A stretch of DNA of 64,000 nucleotides from contig CP075492.1 of assembly GCA_021613535.1 (NCBI GenBank), forward strand, positions 19,282,001 through 19,346,000, read 5' to 3'. Under the pieces are notes generated by a model. The model did no database searches and was not told the origin of the DNA. It saw only the letters and a program-made list of their open reading frames with translations. Of this stretch, positions 10,266-20,242 are shown in pieces (the stretch's first letter is position 1; every line of letters starts with the position of its first letter). Made by a program: the position numbers and the translations under genes. Origin of the DNA: Adineta vaga. Taxonomy: Eukaryota; Rotifera.

Positions 10266-12685
10266 ATGCTGATGATTCAGACAACAATCTTCATTGCTAT
10301 TTTAACTCTATTATTTTCAACTACTTGTATGTCTGATCCATGTCGATTTGAATATCCTGGAAAAGGTATACTCGATATAACTACTTTGGGTCGAACAGAT
10401 GGAACAGCTGCATATGCCGATAGAATTCCACCAAGACAACCTGATTATAGTATGTTGATTCTATTTTTTGTTTACATATTTACTAGAGAATGATTTCTGA
10501 TTATAGAATATAGTTATAATCCATGCAAACCATTCTCTAAAGGATTTTATTGTACAAATGTAGCTGTTTGTCAAAGTGAGTATTGAAATAATTGTCATTC
10601 GTTTTTAGTTTTAGTTTTATTTTTATGATATTTATATAGTTTCAACCGATGGAAATTATCAATATGATCTCGGTAATCAAGGAACTGCATTATGGAATCC
10701 AAGTAGTGAGGTGGGTATTGCTGCAACAATTACTTATACACATAATGAGAGGACAGTTTTTGTTAAACTTCAATGTTCAACAACGGGAAAAGAAGAATTT
10801 GAAGTTCTTGGTGAAGATCCAAAGAATTATTATACTTTTCGTTTAACACATAAATGTGCCTGTTGGAATAGTTGTTCAAGTAAGTAAATATTGAAAAATA
10901 TAGTCGTTGGAATTATATTTTTTTTGTATAGGTCCAACTTCAACAACTACAACAACAACAATCGTGCCACCATCAATAAATCCATGCCGATTTAAATATC
11001 CAGGAAAAGGTATCATTGATCTTAGTTTTATTGGTCGAACAGATGAAAAAGCAGCATATTCAGATGAAACGACACGAACAGCATCGGATTTCAGTATAGT
11101 TATTTCGTTTTTTTTATCTTGAATTTTGTTACAGAACAATATGTTTATTGATTATAGAATATAGTTACAATCCATGTAGATCATTTTCTCAAGGAACTGA
11201 TTGTATTGGTGTGTCTGTTTGTCAAAGTTAGTAAATTGATGTTTTGTTTTGTTTATTCATCGTTATGTTTAGTTTCAAAAAATGAAAAACATACGTTTCC
11301 TCTTGGTACACAAGGAAGTGTTTCATGGAATGTAGGATCAGATTTAGATACTATTCCTTCAATTAATTATTCATATAAGAATAAGAAAGTCACTGTATTA
11401 TTGCAATGTTCCATTGAAGGAAATAATGAATTTCAAGCTTTTGGTGAAGATCCAAAAAACAATTACAAATTTCAATTGACACATAAATGTGCTTGTTGGA
11501 ATGGATGTTCAAGTAATGAAATGATAGAGAAATATCATATCATTTCATTTTTTTCTATCATAGGTGAACCTTCAACAACAACAACAGCAACAACAAGTCC
11601 AAGTATAACTACGACTCATAAGTCGGGTAAGTTTTAGAATCAATGAGGATGACAGTGTGGATAGGTTAGTGTAACAATTAATCATCGTCACATCCTTTCT
11701 TTTAGAATGGCATATTACTGGAAAGCTTAATGAGGCACGAACAGATTCTACGTTAACAATGTTGAACAATGGGAAAGTGCTAATTGCAGGTGGTGGCACT
11801 AGTCAATTTCTTCACAGTGCTGAATTGTATGATCCATCCACAGGTAATTGGACAATGACTGGTAAAATGTACGAAGAACGAGCCAGACATACAGCGTCCC
11901 TATTGCATGATGGAAAGGTATTAGTGGCTGGTGGAAACAATTTTAGACGTACTCTTATAGATAGTGCTGAATTATATGATCCATCTACAGGTAATTGGAT
12001 AACGACTGGTACTATGAACATAGCACGATTGTCACACGTTGCAACTGTATTATCAAATGGAAAAGTATTAGTTGAGGGTGGATATGGTCATGATCCTATT
12101 GATACTTTAGATAGTGCTGAATTGTATGATCCATTAACAGGTAGTTGGACACCTACTGGTAGTATGAATAAGGCACGTCTTGGACATACAGCATCCTTAT
12201 TACCTAATGGAAAAGTCTTAGTTGCTGGTGGCAATGAGGGCAAACATGAGGGCCCTCTAAATAGTGCTGAATTGTATGATCCATTAACAGGAAATTGGAC
12301 TTTTACTGGTAGTATGCAAAATGGTCAACAGTATAGCACGGCATCCACATTATTAAATGGAAAAGTGCTAGTTGCAGGATATAATGCTGAAATATATGAT
12401 TTCTCAACAGGAAATTGGTCATCTACTGGTAAAATGAATAGGCCACGAACAGATCATGCGGCATCTGTATTAATAGATGGAAAAGTTTTAATTGAAGGGG
12501 GAATTTGGTATAGTGAGGCTTTGAATAGTGCTGAATTGTATGATCCATCTACAAATACTTGGCAAGATACTATCAGTATGAAGATCGGACGACAGCAACA
12601 TGATGCTTGTACATTAACAGATGGAAGAGTTTTAGTTGTTAGTGGTAGAGAAGGACCAGACTCTGCTGAATTGTTTCTTCCATAG
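10266..12685 (+). CDS. Secreted protein: two MRH-like modules plus Kelch-type propeller
   Basis: Eight exons splice in phase: 10266-10449, 10507-10575, 10640-10879, 10932-11093, 11158-11226, 11273-11512, 11564-11626, 11706-12685, giving about 670 residues. It begins with a signal peptide (M-L-M-I-Q-T-T-I-F-I-A..). Exons 1-3 and 4-6 encode two copies of a Cys-rich module (D-P-C-R-F-x-Y-P-G-K-G; Y-S-Y-N-P-C; V-C-Q; L-G; H-K-C-A-C-W-N) resembling mannose-6-phosphate-receptor-homology domains, which bind glycans or sort glycoproteins. Thr-rich linkers follow each module. The last exon encodes about seven Kelch-like repeats (N-G-K-V-L-V-A-G-G, S-A-E-L-Y-D-P-x-T-G-N-W). Intron positions and phases are the same in both modules, so the module was duplicated with its introns. 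The MRH assignment is by pattern and less certain than the Kelch part. Probably a secreted or lysosomal binding protein. Confidence 0.8.
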
Positions 12686-12831
12686 ATACTTTAGTTGTTG
12701 TTTCATGTTTGAAAAAGATCTTCTTAATCCTTTGATTCAGTAATCCATTCAGAGCTAATTTTAATAAATAATTGTTGTAATTTATCGAGGGTCAAACTCT
12801 GTTGTTATGATCGTGATCCATTTGCATCTCG

Positions 12832-12881
12832 GAGGTGTAGGTGTGGGTTAGGCTATACTCTTAACCCACAACCTCAAGATT
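12832..12881. repeat. TGTGGG fold-back element 3
   Basis: Short copy: GAGGTGTAGGTGTGGGTTA, loop with ATACTCTTAACCC, arm CCACAACCTCAAGAT. It lies 146 bp after the Kelch gene stop. Confidence 0.75.
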
Positions 12882-12959
12882 ACTATTACAAACTAGAAAA
12901 TGTTCGTTTAATCATATAAAAAAATTGAGTTTATGTTAAGTTCGATGCATATAGATGTG

Positions 12960-13429
12960 TTATGACATACTTAAGCCTTTATCATTCAGATAATGGCAAC
13001 AAGGCCATGGAGCACATATATTATGTTGAGCGCTACATTCATAACCACATAATCCACTGAATGGCGGGGTGGGTTGGTGGATAGAGACACTGATTGAACC
13101 CCACCCACATCCACGCCCTTAGTAGATCAAATAATTTTTGTTGAACGGTAACATTTAGATGTTTTATTGTTCTTTTATCCTTGTTGACGTAAACGTGCTT
13201 CACATGCGCAACTAGATGGAGCACGCACTTCGCAGAGTCCAGAACATCCTAAACATGCCGGTTTTAAGCCCCATCGAATGCCAGTCCAAATCGGATTTCC
13301 TCAAGTGGAGAAAAACAAAAAAGTGAACATATAGTTTTAATCAGAAAGACTACAAGCTTAGCCAGCTGTCGATGATACAGCCATAAGAACAAAAAATGTT
13401 CCCAAAAGAACAATTGATAAGAGTTTCAT
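12960..13429 (-). CDS. Putative small cysteine-rich secreted peptide
   Basis: Exon 1 (13363-13429) encodes a clean signal peptide: M-K-L-L-S-I-V-L-L-G-T-F-F-V-L-M-A-V-S-S. It can be joined in phase to an exon starting at 13299 if the 63-bp intron uses a GC-AG pair. That exon encodes a Cys-rich stretch (A-C-L-G-C-S-G-L-C, then S-S-C-A-C-E-A-R-L). A third segment (about 13044 to the stop at 12960) encodes another (G-L-C-G-Y-E-C, then I-C-A-P-W-P-C-C-H). The junction between the second and third segments could not be fixed in phase. Fold-back element 4 lies in the presumed second intron. About ten cysteines in a small secreted product suggests a disulphide-rich peptide of unknown role. The model is tentative; the signal peptide is the firmest part. 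Confidence 0.45.
13064..13121. repeat. TGTGGG fold-back element 4
   Basis: GGGGTGGGTTGGTGG arm, loop, CCCCACCCACATCCACGCCC arm, within the presumed intron of the Cys-rich peptide gene. Confidence 0.75.
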
Positions 13430-13444
13430 AGTATAGAATAATAT

Positions 13445-14082
13445 ATACCAATTCATGACTGAATTTTTGTGAAGCATAAGCAGAAAAGTAACTTCCTTTA
13501 TATACTATATGCTATTCAATAGAAATTTGAATATGAAATGAATTGAAATAAAAGCTTTTAAAGCGATGTTAAACGTAAATAATCGTATTAATCACATTCG
13601 ATTATTATAAGAGAGCTGGATGATGGTCTAGATAAACTTCAGGTAACGATGAGTGCGTTAGTTCATACTTTAACCACTGTCCGAAGTTTTTCATGCAAAA
13701 AAGATATTCGAGATTATTGATTTATCATGGATATAACCAAATCATACAGTACAATTGATTCAGAATAACTTGTTGATTATATATTCAAATACTTTATAGT
13801 TTATTGGCACTAAAAAAAACTTGAATGTGTTAAGAATAAATTTAATGCATGTTGCAAAAACTGTTGTTGCCTTCTTCATCTCAAAACTTAGAGCAACATC
13901 ATACTGAGAACTTGAAGTTTTTATGTGTAATAGGACAAATATCAAAGAATTTTTTTATTAAATTTTGAAAGTTGGTTAAGTAGAAGTGACAATATAAACA
14001 TTTTCATTTTTTCAAAGCAACGATACAATACTAGCGCAATTCACTCATATATCGCTACTCACACCTTCAAATTCTAATGTGT
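13445..14082. other. Gene-free stretch
   Basis: AT-rich intergenic DNA between the peptide gene promoter and the receptor 3' end. Nothing recognised. Confidence 0.5.
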
Positions 14083-15066
14083 TTAAGTAGTTGCATCCAT
14101 ATATGTTCGAAGTTGGTTAGTAATCTGTCGTAATCGTTGTTCAAAATAATGATTGAATTTGAATATTTTCTTCAATTCTTCTCTATAGACACTCCCCGAG
14201 AGAATATAAAAAAATGTTGAGAGAACATAAGTACCTTGTTGCCAAACGATAGTAATAGTTCGAATGTTATTAATAAAAGTTGTATTCATTGAAGGTATAA
14301 ATGTTGTCAATATATATGTTACTGCAGCAGGACAGGAAAAGAATACATATGCACTAACTTGAATAATTAACATTCGAGCTAATTGACCTTCTGTTCGACG
14401 ACCACGAAAATTCATTTGATTTGCTGGTACTACACGACCTATATGAACCCGAATGTTATAAATTGTTAATGAACCAAATAAAACCATGATTGTTGGTGCC
14501 AATACATAATGAAGAATAATACGAGTAGATAAATAAACAATAATAAGTGTTGATGAAGATTGTACACATCGATTAGTAGTATAATCCCTATAAAATATAC
14601 TTAAAACTGGACTCAAATAGGCAACAGTAAGAATACTGATGAGAATAATCGATCTTTTTGCTATTCGTATATTACTTAAATTTCGTAAATATACAGATGA
14701 TGAACTAGTAAAAAGTCGATCAAGTGATGCGCAAACTAACATAAGAGCAACAAGTAATGATGATGCATGAATGGAGAACGGTTGAAATATACATCCGAAT
14801 GGTATATTAGACATCGTTATATCAAATCGATAACTAAGAAATAGACTCAGAGGTGACATAATTATATAGATTAATGTAGATATAGCTAAGGCAAAGAAAT
14901 AATGAGAACATGAAGATGATCGAATATTTTGACGAGAAAGAACAGCTATATTGATGATGTTTGCAATCACTGCTGATGTCACTGTAATTGGTAAAATATA
15001 AGAAGAAATCCGTTTAATTTCACTGTTTAAGTTGTATGAAAAAAATGATGCTGCAGTAGTATTCAT
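14083..15066 (-). CDS. Rhodopsin-like receptor, peptide-receptor type
   Basis: A single-exon 327-residue protein with seven hydrophobic helices and N-glycosylation sites near the N terminus (N-T-T). Helix 1 carries N-I-I-N-I-A-V-L-S-R (the G-N-x-x-N position), and helix 3 ends in L-D-R-L, the DRY equivalent. Intracellular loop 3 is short and basic, and a basic helix-8-like tail follows helix 7 (Y-R-E-E-L-K-K-I-F). The helix-1 to loop-1 signature (L-S-R-Q-N-I-R-S-S-S-C-S-H-Y-F) is shared with the receptors at 16686 and 47692, so all three belong to one FMRFamide/neuropeptide-receptor-like bdelloid family. Ligand unknown. It probably signals through G proteins in the plasma membrane. Confidence 0.85.
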   Translation of the reverse strand: MNTTAASFFSYNLNSEIKRISSYILPITVTSAVIANIINIAVLSRQNIRSSSCSHYFFALAISTLIYIIMSPLSLFLSYRFDITMSNIPFGCIFQPFSIHASSLLVALMLVCASLDRLFTSSSSVYLRNLSNIRIAKRSIILISILTVAYLSPVLSIFYRDYTTNRCVQSSSTLIIVYLSTRIILHYVLAPTIMVLFGSLTIYNIRVHIGRVVPANQMNFRGRRTEGQLARMLIIQVSAYVFFSCPAAVTYILTTFIPSMNTTFINNIRTITIVWQQGTYVLSTFFYILSGSVYREELKKIFKFNHYFEQRLRQITNQLRTYMDATT

Positions 15067-16188
15067 ACTATCTGATGTTGTATAATCTTTAATGGTTCTT
15101 CTATAATATTGTTGAATACGATTGTGTCTGTCACAATGACAATAAAGACTTTATCTGTATTAAACTCTTCCTAGAGTGCGTTTTTCACTTTATTTATATT
15201 CTGCACACTGCTAGTGGCTAAATAAGTATTAAATATGAGAACTAATTCGATAATTCTTTTTTCTATAAGATTATGTTTCTGCGTCATGACACTTTTTTAA
15301 TACAACTATTACTTAAAGATATGGTGCGTAGTATATAACAATATAAGAGATTAATAATAAGAAAGTAGATCTGAATGAAACAAACTGTCACAGTTGATTT
15401 CGTCGTCGCTCGATCAGTCATTACTATTTTATCTTTATATGACAATCTTTGCGTTCGTTAACAAATCTTGAGGTGCATCACAAATACCAAATATAAGTTG
15501 AATGTATTATAGACTTGCATGTACAATGAGACAGAAAAAAGGTTTTCATCAGTTTATAGATGTATGTCAGAGCAAACTTAATAAAAAAAATAAAGAAATT
15601 ATACAGCTAAAGGCATCTTTCTCATGACAGTGCATCCGAAGTTAAAAGATCGAAAGGAGATGACAAAAATATGACGTATTTAAAAAAAGATATTTATTCT
15701 TGTTCGGATTGGAATGACACGATTACGCTGTGTTTTACATGGCATTAATTTTGACTAGATTTCAGGAAACAAATTGAGAAATCGAATCAAGAAACTAGAA
15801 TAAGATGTCTGTATTATGGTACCAAATGTTGGTAAACAGCACGGTGAGGTTGTGGATGAGCTTATACTGTTAATCCTCACTCATGTCGTATATCTACAAC
15901 ATTTCAAATGGTTGTGCACATTCGTTTTCTTTTTGCATATTGCTCTATTTGTCTGTGACACACATTTCTCGTTGTGATAACACTTTGACACATCATGTTC
16001 TGTGAATACTTATTCTTTTCTGATTGACGTATGCACCGGATCAAGCACGACACTTTGACATATATTCCTTTGATAATTATTTAAGTTTCCCTTCTGTTTT
16101 TGATTTAGACGATTATCTCACTGTGTAAGACGTAGAATAAATAAATAAATTCGGAAACTTCAGATTTCATCCGAGAGTTATGTGTATA

Positions 16189-16250
16189 TTGAGGGTAAGG
16201 GTGGATATTCTCAATTCATCTAAACCCATACCCAACATCCACCCACTAAG
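16189..16250. repeat. TGTGGG fold-back element 5
   Basis: TTGAGGGTAAGGGTGGAT arm and ACCCAACATCCACCC arm. Degenerate but with the same arm polarity. Confidence 0.65.
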
Positions 16251-16461
16251 TGTGACATAGGAATATTGAACAACAAAAAGTCTTTTATTGAATTAAAACC
16301 AAGATTACAAGCTCCATCTTCTGTCTATCTTTGAGTATGAACAAGTAGTTCCTAAAGGTAATTCATCGATTATTTTGACTTCGATTGACACTCAATACAT
16401 TTCGTCTCCAACAAAAGATCATTTGAATTATTTACTAATTGTGGTAATGATGCATAAATTC

Positions 16462-16511
16462 AGGGTGTGGATGAAGATACCGCAAGAACCAACCTTATCC
16501 ACATCCTATGA
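16462..16511. repeat. TGTGGG fold-back element 6
   Basis: AGGGTGTGGATGAAG arm and TTATCCACATCCTATG arm. Short and degenerate. Confidence 0.6.
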
Positions 16512-16685
16512 GAAAACTTTCCTGTTGTTTGATACTCGTGATATGTTTTTCTTTAATTTATTTGGCAACAAATAATTTAATACAGTACATGACAACATAT
16601 GAATAAAATATTTTGAAATGCTCGAATACATATCGATTTAAATAAAAATCTTTTTTTTTGTCGAATGGTCGTTGTTAGTTTGTTT

Positions 16686-17744
16686 CTATTTCTGTTGTAC
16701 AGAATGAATTTGATTTCTTATTCTTTTACTTTGATCTGTAATAGTTGTCGTAGGAAATCTAATCAGACTCAATTTAGTCAATATGATTTTAAATGCCAAA
16801 CGAAGACAATGTTTCATTTCATTGCGAAATTTGAGATTTGTGAGTACGTAGATATAAAATCCAATGACAGGATTAGTATGATAAAGTAATATGGCTACAA
16901 CCTTAGCACATTGATAGATTATTGTTACTAACAATGAATAACTGTAGTTAACTAGAAATAAACCAACTGTATAGGAAACAGAAGTACCTGCATATGGAAG
17001 TGAAATTAAAGTAGTAATGAGTATTTGAATTAAAATCATTTTAGTCATTTGACGATCATTCGAACGTAAACGTTCATTTCGTACAGTGTTACTATGTGTA
17101 ACAATACGATTGCGAATACCACGAACATTATATACAATTAAGATACCAAAAACACACATAAAGAATATTGGTAAAATACAAGTCACAAGAGGATCAAAGA
17201 TATTAACGAACAAAATGTATTCCATGGAAACTGTCATACAAATAAATTGACTATCGGTCGAGGATGATTCATAGTATACTAACATGTGTATATGACTTAA
17301 AAGAAAAATTGTATAGGTACCCACGATTACTCGTCGTGCTATCGACAAAGAACTTAACTGACGAAGTCGTACACTTCGACAACTTGACAGAAATCGATCG
17401 ATACTGGCAAGAACAGGAAACCATATAATAAGTGAAAAGGGAATATATCGAATAAGAATACTTATTTTACATAAGATATCATTGTTTGCTAATAAATTTG
17501 AATTCCAAACAGCTGAAACATATTCAACCAATGTATTTAAATAAATACTTAAAAGATTATTGATTGAACTGGCTAAAAAGTATGTTGAACATGGATTGAT
17601 ACGTAAATTAGGACGAGTAAAGATAATGATGTTCAGCACATTACCAAATGTTCCAAAGACCATTTGAATCGGTAGAATGATTTTAATTATCCATTCTGTA
17701 GCAGTAATAATACCTATATACGAATCATACATTGAATTCGACAT
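16686..17744 (-). CDS. Rhodopsin-like receptor, peptide-receptor type
   Basis: A single-exon 352-residue seven-helix protein. Helix 1 has the G-N-V-L-N motif, the helix-1/loop-1 signature F-T-R-P-N-L-R-I-N-P-C-S-T-Y-F is shared with the neighbouring receptor, and helix 3 ends in I-D-R-F. Loop 3 is basic and short (R-L-R-S-N-D-R-Q-M-T-K-M). Helix 7 reads N-P-V-I-G-F-Y-I-Y, close to the NPxxY motif, and a Lys/Arg-rich tail follows. It is a second member of the same bdelloid neuropeptide-receptor-like family, same strand as the gene at 14083 but too diverged to be a recent duplicate. Ligand unknown. Confidence 0.85.
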   Translation of the reverse strand: MSNSMYDSYIGIITATEWIIKIILPIQMVFGTFGNVLNIIIFTRPNLRINPCSTYFLASSINNLLSIYLNTLVEYVSAVWNSNLLANNDILCKISILIRYIPFSLIIWFPVLASIDRFLSSCRSVRLRQLSSLSIARRVIVGTYTIFLLSHIHMLVYYESSSTDSQFICMTVSMEYILFVNIFDPLVTCILPIFFMCVFGILIVYNVRGIRNRIVTHSNTVRNERLRSNDRQMTKMILIQILITTLISLPYAGTSVSYTVGLFLVNYSYSLLVTIIYQCAKVVAILLYHTNPVIGFYIYVLTNLKFRNEMKHCLRLAFKIILTKLSLIRFPTTTITDQSKRIRNQIHSVQQK

Positions 17745-18683
17745 ATCTGAAAATAATCTCTAGTAGAACTCTAGTTTTTCACCTTCTATATTCTCAAGTA
17801 GATGTGATTTCTATCGTTATAATTATCTAAATATAAACTAAACTCCTCCCTGAATTGAAAGACCATCCCATATCAGGAAACACTCCAATAATATAAGACT
17901 TATCCGTAAATAATAATACAAAATATATATACTAGATGATCCGAAAAAAAGAAACCGATATGTTATTTCTTGATGATTATAAATTATTACACTTTAAGCG
18001 TGCAGTGTAATAAGATGGAACGCTTTAGATAAGATCTTTTTCTATAGAAGTGAAAATTGAATTGTAAGTGACTGAAATCATATAATTCAACAGAGATGTT
18101 TTAGATGAACTTTGTTTTCTAATAATTAAAAGTATGATACTAATAAAAATGACGGATATCCTTTCTCTTCAATTCAATCATAGATGATCTTTTTCCTAAT
18201 CTACTTCCGATTAGCCTTCCTTTGTTGTTATTTTGTTCTGAGATAATTTGAGATATATACAGTTCATCTTATTTGTGATTCATCAACAATAGTTTCAATA
18301 GACATTAAATCGCGTGTGTATGTGTATAATTGTAGAAGGAATATAGCCAAGCAATCAGTCACACCGTATTTTTAAATATTCAAAAGATTTCATCGATTAT
18401 CATTATGAGAAATAGTTTAAATCTTGAAAGATAATCATATCGAATCGAATAGAAAACAAAAACTAATTTTATGAACGAACTATATCATGAATTATCATCT
18501 TTCATAACGAATTAATCATCAAAATTTTGTTAAAGAAATACAGGTCGACAATGTAAATAATGACTATAAGTATAACTTATCTTGACCGATTCTCATCAAG
18601 TTATTGTTCTATTTATTTTAGTCATTTTTGTTTACATAAATGTCAGTCAATATGATATTGCATTGTAAAAAGCAATGTATTTT

Positions 18684-18735
18684 TGAGGGTGGGTGTGAGT
18701 GTTTTCAAATAAGATATACCCACACCCACACCCAA
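18684..18735. repeat. TGTGGG fold-back element 7
   Basis: TTGAGGGTGGGTGTGAGTG arm, AT-rich loop with GATATACCC, arm CCCACACCCACACCC. Confidence 0.85.
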
Positions 18736-18798
18736 AATAAAGAATGAAGAAAAAAACATTTTTTTCTCAAAACCTCAAATTACATCTTTTTCAGATAC

Positions 18799-18850
18799 AG
18801 TGAGGATGTCACTAATGTTAGTAGATGAATCTCACACCTTCACCCTTCAA
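18799..18850. repeat. TGTGGG fold-back element 8 (degenerate)
   Basis: GTGAGGATGTCAC arm and TCACACCTTCACCCTTCAA arm, 65 bp from element 7. Confidence 0.45.
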
Positions 18851-19175
18851 TCGAAGTATAAAGAATGCCAGAGCAGCAATTGAAAACATATGTTATCTTA
18901 GGTAGTGTTTACAGAGGAATTACTGATGATTATCATAAGATAACTAAAATTGTATAAGTTGTTTCTGCTCTATGTAATATGAATTTGAATAAACATCCTA
19001 TTCGTAAATAATCAACATAATACGTCGTTCTTTCTGATTAACCACTTGATAATAAAACTATCTTATACATATATTTCATTTTCTTTCCAATTTCTTAATA
19101 AAGATTATTGTATATTAATGAATACTTAATAAAACTTCGTTTCTTGATTATAATTTATAAATGATTTTATTGTGT

Positions 19176-19827
19176 CTAAGATGGTTGTCGAAATGACATC
19201 AGATATCGAAATATTAAAGTAATGAAAATACCAATTCTGGTAGCAAAAGTTGCTATTACATAAGCTGGAACCCATTGAGAATAAAAACGAAGGAAGAGTA
19301 AAGAAAGTTTCCAACCCATAAGAATACCAATAAATGTAAATAAAATAGCTTTTGTTTCACCTTTTTTTCCCAATAAATGAACATTGATATGAATGACTAA
19401 AATACCGATTATGAAAAAGATGAAAGTAAAAAATATAATGATTGAAGTATCATTAATTAATTAATTTTAGAATCCATTGTAAAGTATTTTGTAAAAGTCC
19501 AATGAATAAAATAACTGAAATAAAACCTATAGAAATATTTCGAAAACAACGAACAAAGATTAAAAATGTCTCCCGTAAAACATATCCAAAAAGAAAGAGG
19601 AATCCAGTAAGCCAAACAACAACAATAATAAATAAAGCATTGAATGGATTTTTAATAATAAGAGCAAGTAGGGATAATAAACGATAGAAGCAAGATAAAT
19701 TCAAATATTTTATTTTAATTTCTCGTTCTTCTTCCGTTTCAGTGAAAGTATGGAATAATGGAGTTCTTGTATGTTGTAATTGTAAAGGATCAGGTCGAAC
19801 GATATTTTGTTGTGTATTAGTTGTCAT
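19176..19827 (-). CDS. Multi-pass membrane protein broken at a tetranucleotide repeat
   Basis: The frame starting at M-T-T-N-T-Q-Q (19827) encodes a polar N terminus and then several hydrophobic helices, and stops at 19453. Another frame, open from about 19464 to 19176, continues with further helices (T-F-I-F-F-I-I-G-I-L, then K-A-I-L-F-T-F-I-G-I-L-M-G-W). The switch falls exactly in a run of ATTA/TTAA units at 19453-19468, and a change of one 4-bp unit would alter the reading frame by one base. So this is probably one gene of about 210 residues with five or so helices whose frame depends on repeat length. Function not recognised. A GT-AG intron could not be fitted at the junction. Fold-back element 9 lies 6 bp upstream of the ATG. 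Confidence 0.55.
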
Positions 19828-19833
19828 ACAAGT

Positions 19834-19892
19834 CTTGAGGGTGTGTGTCTTGAAAGAGAAGACACCCACCCCACAGCCACAACACACTCATG
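19834..19892. repeat. TGTGGG fold-back element 9
   Basis: CTTGAGGGTGTGTGTCTT, then AAGACACCCACCCCACAG and a C-rich tail. Directly upstream of the membrane gene start. Confidence 0.75.
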
Positions 19893-20242
19893 ACAATCGA
19901 GTCCTGGGTCACAAATCCTTATAAGACGAAGAAGTGATGTTACATTGGAATGCATCACCGCTTCATCTAGCAGATTCATTCATTAAGTCCTCCCTCAACA
20001 ACTACTTCTTTCAATTAAAAGATAAAAACTGAATTTTCTTCAAAAAAAACAGATTATTAATGTCTATTGAGATTAGTTTTGCCTGGTTCGGTTTTCTTGA
20101 ACCACCTGAGAAAACAACAAGTAGAAAGAATTCATATGTTGTACAAATATTAACGGATAAAACAGCTTCGAAAAGTTTTTATTTTCTGGAAGATTCTGCA
20201 CTTCTGTCAGATTCAGAAAAACGTATAACAAGCACAGACAGG

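Larger units (their letters stand above)
15067..16685. other. Intergenic stretch between two receptor genes
   Basis: Contains fold-back elements 5 and 6, a very degenerate copy at about 15842-15888 (GTGAGGTTGTGGATGAG, ACTGTTAATCCTCAC) and no recognised gene. The open frame at 16375-16575 runs through element 6 and is not supported. Confidence 0.5.
17745..19125. other. Gene-free stretch
   Basis: About 1.4 kb of AT-rich DNA with fold-back elements 7 and 8 close together. No gene recognised. Confidence 0.5.
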
